From contig OY282378.1 of NCBI GenBank assembly GCA_958295835.1, positions 5,543,694 through 5,607,693 of the forward strand: 64,000 bases of DNA, given 5' to 3'. The translations under genes were made by a program, and so were the position numbers. The number at the start of each line of letters is the position of its first letter. Positions within the stretch are counted from its first letter, which is position 1. Of the stretch, positions 28,577 to 37,081 are shown piece by piece. The DNA is from an uncultured Gammaproteobacteria bacterium. Its GTDB lineage: Bacteria; Pseudomonadota; Gammaproteobacteria; HK1. The notes beneath the pieces were generated by a model. It did not search any database. It was not told the origin of the DNA and saw nothing but the letters and a program-made list of their open reading frames with translations.

Positions 28577-29742
28577 TGAATCTTTCCCCGATCCACCCAT
28601 TCCCAGCCAGGATGGCGCCGGAGCTCGCGCGTCGTTCACTTGGAACCATCCCCAGAGGCGGACGGGTGCTCGATCCCATGTGTGGCTCCGGCACTGTTGC
28701 ACGTGCCTCGGTGGAAACGGGCCTCCAGTGCGTCGGAGTCGATATCGACCCCTTGGCTGTGTTGATGTCGCGGGCATGGATCACCCGTTTGGAGCCTGAC
28801 AGTATCCGCGCTGCCGCCCACAAGCTCGTAGAAACGGCCAAATCTCTTTCCGATGGGGTCGTCGAGCGAACTGCCGATCCGGAAACCGAACGCTTTATCT
28901 CCTATTGGTTTGCGCCGCGGCAGGAGGCGGAGCTTGCGCGCTTGGCGACAGTACTCCGACAGCAATGCGGACCAGTGAAAGACACCCTTGCTGTCGCGTT
29001 GAGCCGTATCATCGTCTCGAAAGAAATGATGGCATCGCTCGCGCGGGATACCTCTCATAGCCGACCTCACAGGGTAGCCGACTCCAACGATTTCGATGTC
29101 TATGCCGGATTTCTGCGGTCTGCGAGATATCTGGCCACTCGGCTTGAACCGGATCTGATCAAGGGGCAGGCTGAAATCCGCCTTGGAGACGCCCGAACGC
29201 TCGAAGGAATAGATGATGAGAGTTTTGACTTGGCACTTACTTCTCCACCATATCTTAATGCCATCGATTACTTGAGAGGCCACAGATTGACCCTTGTATG
29301 GCTTGGTTATGAAATGAAACCACTGAGACAAATCCGATCCATCAGCGTCGGAGCTGAGAAGATGATGTTGGAGAAGGATACATCAGTGGATATCTTGTCT
29401 TTTGTTCTTGCAAGGGAAAATTCGGAGATTGGGCGTCGATATTTGGGTTGGATACAGCGCTATGCTTACGATATTGACGCCATTCTTTTTCAAATCCGAA
29501 GAGTGGTCAAACGATCCGGTCAGCTAGTGATGGTGCTTGGGAATTCATTCATTCGAGGAGCTGAGATCGATAATGCTGGACTCGTGGAAGCGCTCGCGGA
29601 GGAGGCTGGGTTTCAACTCGAAAATCGACACGTTAGAGAGATTCCAGCGCGGCGCCGTTATCTGCCTCCACCAGGAGATGGCCAGAATACCCTGGATGTC
29701 CGAATGCGGACCGAGACGGTGTTGACGTTCAACATGGCGTAG
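28576..29742 (+). CDS. DNA (N4/N6) methyltransferase
   Basis: A 388-residue amino-methyltransferase. The SAM-binding motif is VLDPMCGSGT (about 31-40) with CVGVDIDPLAVLMSR after it, and the catalytic motif is LTSPPYLNAIDYLRGH (about 219-234). The SPPY form is typical of N4-cytosine or N6-adenine enzymes. The C-terminal half (IRRVVKRSGQLVMVLGNSFI) completes the fold. It overlaps the GHKL-nuclease gene by one base, which suggests a paired modification and restriction unit in which this enzyme protects host DNA. The recognition sequence cannot be read from the sequence. Confidence 0.87.
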   Translation: MNLSPIHPFPARMAPELARRSLGTIPRGGRVLDPMCGSGTVARASVETGLQCVGVDIDPLAVLMSRAWITRLEPDSIRAAAHKLVETAKSLSDGVVERTADPETERFISYWFAPRQEAELARLATVLRQQCGPVKDTLAVALSRIIVSKEMMASLARDTSHSRPHRVADSNDFDVYAGFLRSARYLATRLEPDLIKGQAEIRLGDARTLEGIDDESFDLALTSPPYLNAIDYLRGHRLTLVWLGYEMKPLRQIRSISVGAEKMMLEKDTSVDILSFVLARENSEIGRRYLGWIQRYAYDIDAILFQIRRVVKRSGQLVMVLGNSFIRGAEIDNAGLVEALAEEAGFQLENRHVREIPARRRYLPPPGDGQNTLDVRMRTETVLTFNMA

Positions 29743-29804
29743 AGGGCTCCGACCATGAAATACCGAATGGATCTACACCCGTTGGCATGAACCGGGAGAA
29801 AAGC

Positions 29805-31118
29805 ATGCTTAAGTCTCTGGAACTTGAGAATGCAGGGCCGGCATCCAGTATGACGCTCGAACTAGCACCTCGGTTGAATCTCCTCACTGGCGACAACGGT
29901 CTCGGCAAGAGCTTCCTGCTGGACGTAGCGTGGTGGGCGCTGACCCGCCGTTGGCCGCAGGAAGTCAACCGACGCATGATCTCCGGTTTTCCAGCACGCC
30001 CCCTTAACCGGACAGAATCCGCATTTATCCGATTCAAGGGACAAGGCAAGACTCGACCAGTCCAGTCTGAATGGGAGTATTCACGGAAAGATGAGGCATG
30101 GCTTAGCACGCGAGGCCGACCTTGGCTTCCCGGTTTGGTCGTATACGCACATGCAGATGGTTCATTTTCCGTATGGGATCCTGCCAGAAACTACTGGAAA
30201 CAACAGGGTAACACCGATATTCAGGGGGAATGGCCCGCATACGTATTTACCGAGACCGAAGTATGGGATGGACTCTGGGGTCACGTGGACAGCCGAATGA
30301 TCCCTGTCTGTAACGGATTGTTGTCTGACTGGTCAGCATGGGTCGGAGCGAAGGATGACGACAACGAGAGAATCATGGCTTCTGTATTGAGGGCATTGTC
30401 ATCACCCGGACAGAATCCAGATGGCGCCATCGAACCAGGGCCGCTCATGCGTCTCTCAGTCAAAGACTCCCGCTCTATCCCGTCCATCAATACAAGCTAT
30501 GCCGGTCCGGTACCGATTCTGCACGCCTCATCCGGTATTCGCCGCGTGTGCGCGCTCGCATACATGCTCGTCTGGACCTGGAGTGAGCATCGGATCGCGG
30601 CCGATCTGCGTGGCGAGGAAACCTCGCCGCGGATCATCATGCTGTTCGACGAAGTGGAAAGCCATCTGTATCCCCGATGGCAGCGATCGATCCTCACGTC
30701 CCTGCTGAATATCGGCAACGAGCTTCAGGATGACATTGAGCTTCAGCTTGTCGTCACCACCCACTCCCCGCTGGTCCTGGCATCCGCCGAAGCATGGTTC
30801 GACCCGGAGCAGGACGCCTGGTTCGACCTGGATCTCGAAGGCGATCCTCCACAGGCGCACCTGCAGCGGCGTGCATACACGCCGCGCGGCACTGCCGGGG
30901 CTTGGCTGACGAGCGAGGCTTTCGACTTGGCGACGGACCGGGGCAGCGTGGAAGCGGAGCGCGCGATCCTCCGTGCGCGAGAGCTTCTCCGGCAATCCGA
31001 GCCACCACTCGACGAGGTGATGCAGGCCCACGAAGCGTTACGCGCAGTGCTGCCGGACGTCGATCGGTTCTGGGTACGATGGAACGCATTCGTGGAGCGC
31101 CGCGGGGGGACTCCATGA
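29805..31118 (+). CDS. AAA ATPase of a Septu-like pair (PtuA-like)
   Basis: A 437-residue AAA_21-type ATPase. The ATG at 29805 follows CGGGAGAAAAGC and gives MLKSLELENAGPASSMTLEL. Walker A is GDNGLGKS (about 29-36), the signature region is HASSGIRRVCALAYMLV, Walker B is MLFDEVESHLYPRWQ (near 280) and the switch is VVTTHSPLVLAS. Its last codons overlap the ATG of an HNH-like gene (ATGA). This gene order is that of Septu systems, in which PtuA and PtuB form a complex that degrades nucleic acid during phage infection. It follows the methyltransferase gene by 62 bases. Confidence 0.82.
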   Translation: MLKSLELENAGPASSMTLELAPRLNLLTGDNGLGKSFLLDVAWWALTRRWPQEVNRRMISGFPARPLNRTESAFIRFKGQGKTRPVQSEWEYSRKDEAWLSTRGRPWLPGLVVYAHADGSFSVWDPARNYWKQQGNTDIQGEWPAYVFTETEVWDGLWGHVDSRMIPVCNGLLSDWSAWVGAKDDDNERIMASVLRALSSPGQNPDGAIEPGPLMRLSVKDSRSIPSINTSYAGPVPILHASSGIRRVCALAYMLVWTWSEHRIAADLRGEETSPRIIMLFDEVESHLYPRWQRSILTSLLNIGNELQDDIELQLVVTTHSPLVLASAEAWFDPEQDAWFDLDLEGDPPQAHLQRRAYTPRGTAGAWLTSEAFDLATDRGSVEAERAILRARELLRQSEPPLDEVMQAHEALRAVLPDVDRFWVRWNAFVERRGGTP

Positions 31119-31798
31119 TTCCCGTCACCCCGGCGCCGGAGCCAGCGGCTTTCGACGGCAAGATAAGGCAGCCCGGCTTGCGCGCCATCGCCGAACTTGC
31201 CGGAGAGCAATCGACCCCGCCGCGCACCGCCGGCCGGCCTTACCCCCCGGTCGCGGCGTCGAGAGACGAGATTCCTGCCGACAAATTTCCGCCGTACTGG
31301 CGCGAGATGCTGGACGACTTGATGCGGAGCTATCACCGGATCTGCGCATACCTGTGCCTCTACATCCCCCGAGGCACGGGCGCACCCAGCGTCGATCACG
31401 CGGTCGCCAAATCGAGGAGATGGGATCAGATCTACGAATGGAGCAACTACCGGCTGGCGTGCTCGCTGATGAACGCCCGGAAAGGAGCCGCTGCCTGCGT
31501 TCTGGATCCCTTTGAAATCGGGGAAGGCTGGTTCGCACTGGAACTGGTCGAATTCCAGGTACGACCCGGCGACGGACTGTCCGATGAGGTCACCGGGGCG
31601 GTGGCGAACACCATCGAGCGTCTACGACTCAACGATCATATCTGCTGTAAGGCTCGCGAGGAGTACGCGGAGAGTTACTGGAGTGGAGACATTGTGTTCG
31701 ACTATCTGATGCGGCACGCGCCGTTCGTCGCAAGGGAGTTGCGGTGCCAGGACCGGATGGATGTTGCCGGGAGAGATCTGACAGAAGGTTCGACGTGA
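31115..31798 (+). CDS. HNH-like nuclease of a Septu-like pair (PtuB-like)
   Basis: A 227-residue protein. Residues 1 to about 60 are Pro-rich. The HNH-like core runs from YHRICAYLCLYIPRGTGAPS through VDHAVAKSRRWD (Asp-His near 93) to YEWSNYRLACSLMNARKG, which supplies the Asn/His-like positions of TIGR02646-type nucleases. The Cys pairs that hold zinc in many HNH proteins are missing. The C-terminal part ends FDYLMRHAPFVARELRCQ. It overlaps the ATPase gene by four bases. Partner and core motif support PtuB. A fragment of its coding sequence also occurs at 18893-18960. Confidence 0.75.
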   Translation: MIPVTPAPEPAAFDGKIRQPGLRAIAELAGEQSTPPRTAGRPYPPVAASRDEIPADKFPPYWREMLDDLMRSYHRICAYLCLYIPRGTGAPSVDHAVAKSRRWDQIYEWSNYRLACSLMNARKGAAACVLDPFEIGEGWFALELVEFQVRPGDGLSDEVTGAVANTIERLRLNDHICCKAREEYAESYWSGDIVFDYLMRHAPFVARELRCQDRMDVAGRDLTEGST

Positions 31799-31839
31799 AA
31801 ACGAAGCGCTATCCGGCCGGGGTTGACGCGGATCCTTGC

Positions 31840-32015
31840 CCGACTCGCCATGAAGCAACATGGACCGTGACCTTGATGTCTCGGTCCAGGGCGGCAAGCA
31901 TCTTGAACAACCTGTCCAGCGTGAAGCGTCCCAGGTCTGCGTTGCGCACCCGGGAAAAATCGCCACCGCAAAGCCGGTCTTGGCAGCGGTCTTGCGCACC
32001 GGCCCAACCGCGCCC
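31840..32015 (-). pseudogene. Frameshifted XRE-type antitoxin remnant (HTH_37)
   Basis: On the minus strand VRKTAAKTGFAVA in one frame continues in another frame with DFSRVRNADLGRFTLDRLFK and MLAALDRDIKVTVHV. Joined, they give the second helix-turn-helix half of HTH_37 antitoxins of the HigA/Xre type. One base appears to be missing at about 31962. No intact start is present and no RelE/HigB partner is visible. It lies between the convergent ptuB-like gene and the Fic remnant. Confidence 0.7.
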
Positions 32016-32038
32016 GGATGACGTCCTCACCGTATCGT

Positions 32039-33048
32039 TCAGCCTCCGGCCTCCGGTCCCGGACCCCTCCCGTCCACCAGCCCGGCGAGGAAGTCGGCGA
32101 ACGGGCCGATCTCCTGGCGCACGCTCGCAGCTTCGAGAGCCGCCATGTATTCGTCACGCCGCTCGACCGGGATGATGGCCCACGGCCAGCCGGCCGCCGC
32201 CAGCATCACGTTCATCAGGAACCGGCCGATGCGCCCGCGCCCGTTGCCGTCCGGACAGGGATGGACGTGGACGAACAGGAAGTGCCCGAGCACGACACGA
32301 ACGGAAGGCTCCGGTTCATCGCGCAGAAGGTCGAAGAACGCCGGCATCGCGTCACGGACCGCGGGCGGACTCGGCGGCACGTGCATCGAACGCTGGATGT
32401 AGACGGGGGTGTTGCGGTATCCGGCAAGGTCGGCCGGGCGCGCAAGACCCGCGGCCACGCTGGGGGCGAACATCTCCCGGTACCAGATCCGGTGGTCTTC
32501 TTCGGCGACCGTTCCGGGGTTCTCGCCTTCGGCCACTCGGCGGACGCTGCCGCGCACGGCCTGGTACGCCTGCCAGTAGCCACGGGCGGCGAGCGCGTCG
32601 CGATGCGCCCGATCTTCTGCGTTGCGGTCGGGGTTCCAGGCCCCGCCGCGCACGCGATCAGCAGGGATGTCCCGTGGAGCAAGGCGGTGACCCGGTTGTG
32701 TCCCTTGGACGCGCGCACGAGAAGCTGGCGCGGCACGGTGCGGTTGCCCGCGTGAAGCGCGAGGGACTGTTCCGGCGACAGGCACCATCGCGCACCGAAG
32801 CGGGTGCGCAGGTACGCGGCGCAGAAGCTCCGGAACGAGGCATACCACGCGGTGCTGTCGCCGGTGCTCCGATCCGGCGAGACGGCGACGTACCATCCCT
32901 TCATGACCGGTTGCAGGAAGCCGTGCCTGACGAGCCGCTCGCGGTGCGTGCGCGGGAGGTCGGCGGCGCGGATGGCGATGACGCCACGCTCCTGCAGCAA
33001 GTGCAGGGCGTTCAGGGAACGGGCCAGTTTCTCCGAAGGCGCCGTCAT
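32039..33048 (-). pseudogene. Fic-family protein gene with internal deletion and frameshift
   Basis: From the ATG at 33048 the first frame encodes a winged-helix-like start (ARSLNALHLLQERGVIAIRA, then LVRHGFLQPVMKGWYVAVSP) up to ALLHGTSL near 32660. The Fic core is in another frame: RVRGGAWNPDRN, RDALAARGYWQAYQAV, the catalytic motif HPCPDGNGRGRIGRF and the end FADFLAGLVDG. Fic proteins of this type have about 500 residues, so some 190 residues between the two parts are missing. Fic enzymes AMPylate proteins. The gene is probably inactive unless the C-terminal part (which has its own open frame from 32896) is made alone. Confidence 0.8.
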
Positions 33049-33104
33049 CCCGCGGCTCCCGTTAGCTTATCGTGACGTACCGATGTTAGCTTATTCGGTA
33101 GGAA

Positions 33105-33217
33105 GGCGGGTCGGCAGGTGAAGAATACCCATGATCTCGTGCTGCGGCCGGCGCCATGAACTCCGCGACTGAACACATCTTCGACAATCAGGCTTGCATC
33201 CCCGGACACGAACACCG
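33105..33217 (+). pseudogene. Relic of a DUF4143 gene end joined to an hsdR start
   Basis: The frame KNTHDLVLRPAP followed by a stop matches the C-terminus of the DUF4143 ATPase at 20.35 kb (KNIHDIELRPGS). The overlapping ATG at 33157 opens MNSATEHIFDNQACIPGHE, a second, broken version of the hsdR start found 73 bases downstream. The same two pieces occur in the same order at 20285-20405. This indicates an ancestral DUF4143-hsdR gene order and a later duplication. Confidence 0.75.
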
Positions 33218-33229
33218 GGGATCCCCGAG

Positions 33230-36200
33230 ATGAACACCGCCACCGAACACGCCTTCGAACGCCGGGTGGAGGAAATCCTCCTGCGGCAGGGCGGCTGGCG
33301 GCGCGTCGCCAACGCCGTGTGGGACGCCGAACGCGCCCTGTTCCCGGCACGGATCTGCGCCTTCCTCGAAGCGACGCAGCCGGAGCTGTGGGCGCAGATG
33401 AGGGCGCTGCACGCTGACGGGCTCGAAAGCCTGCTGGTGGACACGCTGGCCAGGGAGCTCGATCTCAAGGGCACGCTGCACGTGCTGCGGCACGGCTTCA
33501 AGTTCTACGGCAAGACCTTCCGGATGGCCTGGTTCAAGCCCGCCCATGCGCTGAACGAAGAAGTGCTGGCGCTTTACGGAAAGAACGAGCTGACGATCAC
33601 GCGACAGGCTCCCTGCCATCCGAAGAAACACGACACGGTGGACCTGCTGTTCGCGCTGAACGGACTGCCGGTGGCGACTTGCGAGTTGAAGAACCCCGGC
33701 ACCGGCCAGAGCTGGCGTCACGCGGTGCGGCAGTACCGGAACGACCGCGACCCGCGCGCGCCGCTGTTCCGTTTCAAGGCCCGGGCGCTGGTGCACTTCG
33801 CCGCAGACCCGAACGAGGTGCACATGAGCACTCGCATCGGCGGGGCGGAGACGCGCTTCCTGCCTTTCAACCGCGGTAGCCATCCGGGCGAAGTGCGCTG
33901 CGGCGCCGGCAATCCGCGGCACTCTTCCGGATACCGCACGGGCTATTTCTGGGAGAAGGTGCTGGAACGCGACAGTTTCCTGGACATCCTCGGCCACTTC
34001 ATGTTCATTGAGACGAAGGACGAGAAAGTGGACGACGGCAAGGGGGGAGTACGGCGGATCACCCGGGAGACCCTGATCTTCCCCCGCTACCACCAGCTCG
34101 ACGCAGTGCGGAAGCTCATCGCCGCAGCGCGCGAAGAGGGCTCCGGCCGGAACTACCTGATCCAGCACTCCGCGGGGAGCGGCAAGACCAACAGCATCTC
34201 CTGGCTGTCCCACCGGCTCGCGAGCCTCCACGACCGCGAGGACCGCAAGGTCTTCGATTGCGTCGTGGTCATCACCGATCGCCGCGTGCTGGACCGGCAG
34301 CTTCAGGATGCCATCTACCAGATCGAGCACGCCCAGGGCGTGGTCAAGGCCATCGACCGGGACAGCAGGCAGCTCGCCGCCGCGCTGATCGACGACACCC
34401 GGATCGTCGTCACCACGTTGCAGAAGTTCCCGTTCGTGCTGCGCGGGTTGCTGCACGCCGCGGGGGCGGAGTCGCAGGAGGCGGCGACGGCCGGTGAGAA
34501 GGCGCGGGCGAAGGCATGGGAGGCGGAGATCGCGAAGCGCAGGTACGCCGTGATCGTGGACGAGGCGCATTCCAGCCAGACCGGGGAGACGGCGCGCGAG
34601 CTCAAGGCCATCCTCGGCGCGGGCGCGAACTTGGGTGTGGACGAGGGCTTGGACCCGGGCACGGATTTGGGCGCGGGCGGGGATGCGGACCCGAGCGCGA
34701 ACGAGGGCGCGGGCAAGGGCCTGGACCCGAGCACGGACGGGGGCGTTGGCCCGGGCATGGACTTGGGCGCTGACGAAGGCGCGGATCTGAGCGCGCACCC
34801 GGGCACGGACGAGGACGCCGAAGACGAGCAGGACTGGGAGGATCGCCTGAACCAGATCATGGCCTCACGTGGCCGGCAGCCGAACCTGTCCTTCTTCGCC
34901 TTCACCGCCACCCCCAAGGGCAAGACACTGGAGTTGTTCGGCCGTTCCGACGGCCGCAGCCGCCCCGGCGAGCGCCGCTCCGGCGAGAGTCGCCCCGATG
35001 AGCGCCGCTCTGGAGAGTGCCGCTCCGATGAGCGGGGCACGCCGGAGGCGTTCCATCTCTACAGCATGAGGCAGGCGATCGAGGAGGGCTTCATTCTCGA
35101 CGTCCTGGCGAGCTACACCACCTATGCCGCCTACTACGGCCTGCTCAAGAACGTCGAGGACGACCCGAAGCTGCCCAGGAAGAAGGCCGCGCGGGCACTG
35201 GCGAAGTTCGCGAGCCTGCATCCGCACAACGTCGAGCAGAAGACCGTGGTGATCGTCGAGCACTTCCGCCGCGCCGTGATGCACCGGATCGGCGGACGCG
35301 CGAAGGCGATGGTGGTCACCCCTTCGCGGCTGCACGCGGTGCGCTACAAGCTCTCCTTCGAGCGCTACCTGGCCGAGAACGGCTATACCGACGTTCGTCC
35401 GCTGGTCGCGTTCAGTGGCATCGTGCGCGACCCCGACACCGGCATCGAATATACGGAGCCCGGCATGAACGTGGACGCCGTGACCGGCAGGCCCATCGGC
35501 GAAGGGGCGTTGCCCGATCGTTTCGATTCACCGGATTACCAAGTGCTGCTGGTCGCCAACAAGTACCAGACCGGTTTCGACCAGCCGCTCCTGTGCGCGA
35601 TGTACGTGGACAAGCGGCTGGACGGGGTCCAGGCGGTGCAGACGCTCTCGCGGCTGAACCGGACGATCCCCGGCAAGGAGGCGCCGTTCGTGCTCGACTT
35701 CGTGAACGACGCGGAGGACGTCCGGCGGGCCTTCAAGCCCTACTACGACGGGACGGAGATGGTGGAGGCGTCCAGGCCCGAGAGACTGGAGGCGTTGAAG
35801 CACGCGCTCGACCTGACCCGGATCTACCACTGGAGCGAGGTCGAGGCGTTCGCCCGGATCTTCTACAAGCCTTCGGAACGCCAGGGCGCCGCGGATCACG
35901 CGCACATGCAGCGGCATCTCCAGCCGGCGGTGGATCGCTTCGCGGGCATCGAGGAAGACGACGAGCGCGAGAAGTTCCGGGAGAAGCTCTCGGGCTTCGT
36001 GAGGACGTACGCCTACCTGAGCCAGATCCTTCCCTATACCGACCACGAACAGGAGATGCTCTACAGCTTCGGGCGCTTCCTCCTGCCCCACCTGCCGATC
36101 GATCGCGACGACACGATGGTCGGGATGCGCGACGAGGTGGCGCTTCAATACTATCGGCTGGCGCGCGTGCACACGGGTTCCATCGATATAGCGGACGGCG

Positions 36201-36619
36201 AACCGCAATACGTCAAGACCCCGACCGAAACCGGCACCCGGAAGGCGCAGGACGAGCAGGCGCCCCTCTCGGAGATCATCGAGATCCTGAACGAGCGCTT
36301 CGGGACGCAGTTCACGGAGGAAGACCGTCTCTTCTTCGATCAGATCAGGGAAAAAGCCTGCAACAGCGATGTCGTGGTGCGCACCGCGCTCGCCAATCCG
36401 CTCGACAGGTTCGAGATGGGCGTTCGCAGCCTCATCGAGGACCTCATGATCGAACGCATGGGAGAGAACGATCGGATCGTGACGCGCTACATGTCGGACA
36501 AGGAATTTCAGGGTTCGGCGTTCCCCGTCCTCGCCCGGGAGATCTTCGAGACCGTGCGGGCAAGGCGGGGAGACGTGGGGCCAGGGGGCGCACCCGGCGA
36601 TGCGGACGTACGGGCGTAG
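33230..36619 (+). CDS. hsdR: Type I restriction endonuclease subunit HsdR
   Basis: A subunit of about 1129 residues that translocates and cuts DNA with HsdM and HsdS. The ATG at 33230 gives MNTATEHAFERRVEEILLRQ. The nuclease core is VDLLFALNGLPVATCELKNP, with Asp near 138 and the Glu-Leu-Lys at 152-154. Walker A is SAGSGKTNSI (near 314), the DEAD-like box is IVDEAHSSQTG (near 443), and SFFAFTATPKGKTLELFG and LVANKYQTGFDQPLL are helicase motifs. Two in-frame repeat tracts expand loops after the DEAH and TATP motifs (see the repeat entries). The frame is intact. The likely partner is the HsdM-HsdS fusion 7 kb upstream. An internal piece is duplicated at 38.2 kb. Confidence 0.93.
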   Translation: MNTATEHAFERRVEEILLRQGGWRRVANAVWDAERALFPARICAFLEATQPELWAQMRALHADGLESLLVDTLARELDLKGTLHVLRHGFKFYGKTFRMAWFKPAHALNEEVLALYGKNELTITRQAPCHPKKHDTVDLLFALNGLPVATCELKNPGTGQSWRHAVRQYRNDRDPRAPLFRFKARALVHFAADPNEVHMSTRIGGAETRFLPFNRGSHPGEVRCGAGNPRHSSGYRTGYFWEKVLERDSFLDILGHFMFIETKDEKVDDGKGGVRRITRETLIFPRYHQLDAVRKLIAAAREEGSGRNYLIQHSAGSGKTNSISWLSHRLASLHDREDRKVFDCVVVITDRRVLDRQLQDAIYQIEHAQGVVKAIDRDSRQLAAALIDDTRIVVTTLQKFPFVLRGLLHAAGAESQEAATAGEKARAKAWEAEIAKRRYAVIVDEAHSSQTGETARELKAILGAGANLGVDEGLDPGTDLGAGGDADPSANEGAGKGLDPSTDGGVGPGMDLGADEGADLSAHPGTDEDAEDEQDWEDRLNQIMASRGRQPNLSFFAFTATPKGKTLELFGRSDGRSRPGERRSGESRPDERRSGECRSDERGTPEAFHLYSMRQAIEEGFILDVLASYTTYAAYYGLLKNVEDDPKLPRKKAARALAKFASLHPHNVEQKTVVIVEHFRRAVMHRIGGRAKAMVVTPSRLHAVRYKLSFERYLAENGYTDVRPLVAFSGIVRDPDTGIEYTEPGMNVDAVTGRPIGEGALPDRFDSPDYQVLLVANKYQTGFDQPLLCAMYVDKRLDGVQAVQTLSRLNRTIPGKEAPFVLDFVNDAEDVRRAFKPYYDGTEMVEASRPERLEALKHALDLTRIYHWSEVEAFARIFYKPSERQGAADHAHMQRHLQPAVDRFAGIEEDDEREKFREKLSGFVRTYAYLSQILPYTDHEQEMLYSFGRFLLPHLPIDRDDTMVGMRDEVALQYYRLARVHTGSIDIADGEPQYVKTPTETGTRKAQDEQAPLSEIIEILNERFGTQFTEEDRLFFDQIREKACNSDVVVRTALANPLDRFEMGVRSLIEDLMIERMGENDRIVTRYMSDKEFQGSAFPVLAREIFETVRARRGDVGPGGAPGDADVRA
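34616..34819 (+). repeat. 12-bp tandem repeat inside hsdR (Asp/Gly tetrapeptides)
   Basis: About 16 degenerate units of the form GAC-NNG-GGC-NNG encode the tetrapeptide Asp-x-Gly-x (DEGL, DPGT, DLGA and so on). The tract lies right after the helicase DEAH region, where HsdR proteins normally have a short acidic loop. It keeps the frame. Acidic, flexible protein sequence is expected. Confidence 0.9.
34961..35035 (+). repeat. Five 15-bp tandem units inside hsdR
   Basis: Five consecutive 15-base units (starting CGCCCCGGCGAGCGC) encode Arg-Pro/Ser-Gly/Asp-Glu-x pentapeptides. The tract sits after the TATPKGKTLELFG motif and before FHLYSMRQAIEEGF. It is in frame and independent in period from the tract 150 bases upstream. 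Confidence 0.9.
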
Positions 36620-36657
36620 CGCCTACCGACCGATGCGATCGATCCGGCCGGGCGGCG

Positions 36658-36757
36658 GTAATGCCGCGCAAGATCACCGAGCGCCCGTTCTACAACCTGT
36701 CGAGGCTCGATCCACCGAAGCGGCCGGACGATCCGGACGATCCGGGCGCTCCGGGTC
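36658..36757 (+). pseudogene. hsdM fragment after hsdR
   Basis: The frame MPRKITERPFYNLSRLDPPK followed by an Asp/Pro-rich piece matches the HsdM-HsdS fusion (RKVTKRPFYNLSKLDLPKLL, 23.39 kb). It begins 40 bases after the hsdR stop. It then runs directly into the leader repeat of the dioxygenase gene. The same chimera occurs at 38450-38540. Confidence 0.8.
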
Positions 36758-37073
36758 TTCTCCACGGATCTGCCTGGCAAGCTTGATTCTGCCTCCATCA
36801 TCAAGACCATGAGTGCACCATCGCCCTCGACTACGTGATGATGGTCAACGAGCCGGCGCAACTTCCGGGCCGAATGGACCAGACACGTCGCCTGGCGCGC
36901 ACAGGGACGGCGGGCCGGCCTGATCGACACCCTTCCCTTCGGCCAGCCACCGGAAGCGGTGGCCTCGCGCCTGGAATCGGCGATCGAGGACGTGCGGCAG
37001 GCGATCGCCGACATGCGGGCCGGCCCCCGCGAGGCCGAGCATTACGAGCGTTGAACCGCGGCAGGTTTCATGG
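36742..37073 (+). pseudogene. Dioxygenase gene remnant with two internal deletions
   Basis: Three blocks match the intact dioxygenase gene region: the leader (like 21957-22035), a block around ACCATCGCCCTCGACTACGT (like 22524-22586) and a long, nearly identical block from 36871 to 37073 (like 22866-23070), which includes the natural stop and 20 bases beyond. The two intervening segments are lost. The iron-binding motifs are incomplete, so no enzyme is made. Confidence 0.88.
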
Positions 37074-37081
37074 CGCCCTTC

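Noticed and set aside
33188..34798. 536-codon open frame on the minus strand opposite hsdR
   Set aside because: It mirrors the hsdR codons and the Ala/Arg-rich repeats it encodes come from the antisense of the repeat tract. It has no family-like motif, while the plus strand has complete HsdR motifs.
23163..36619. Prophage or integrative element as a whole
   Set aside because: No integrase, attachment-site pair, tRNA gene or phage structural genes are found in this stretch. The fragments point to recombination among defence genes instead.
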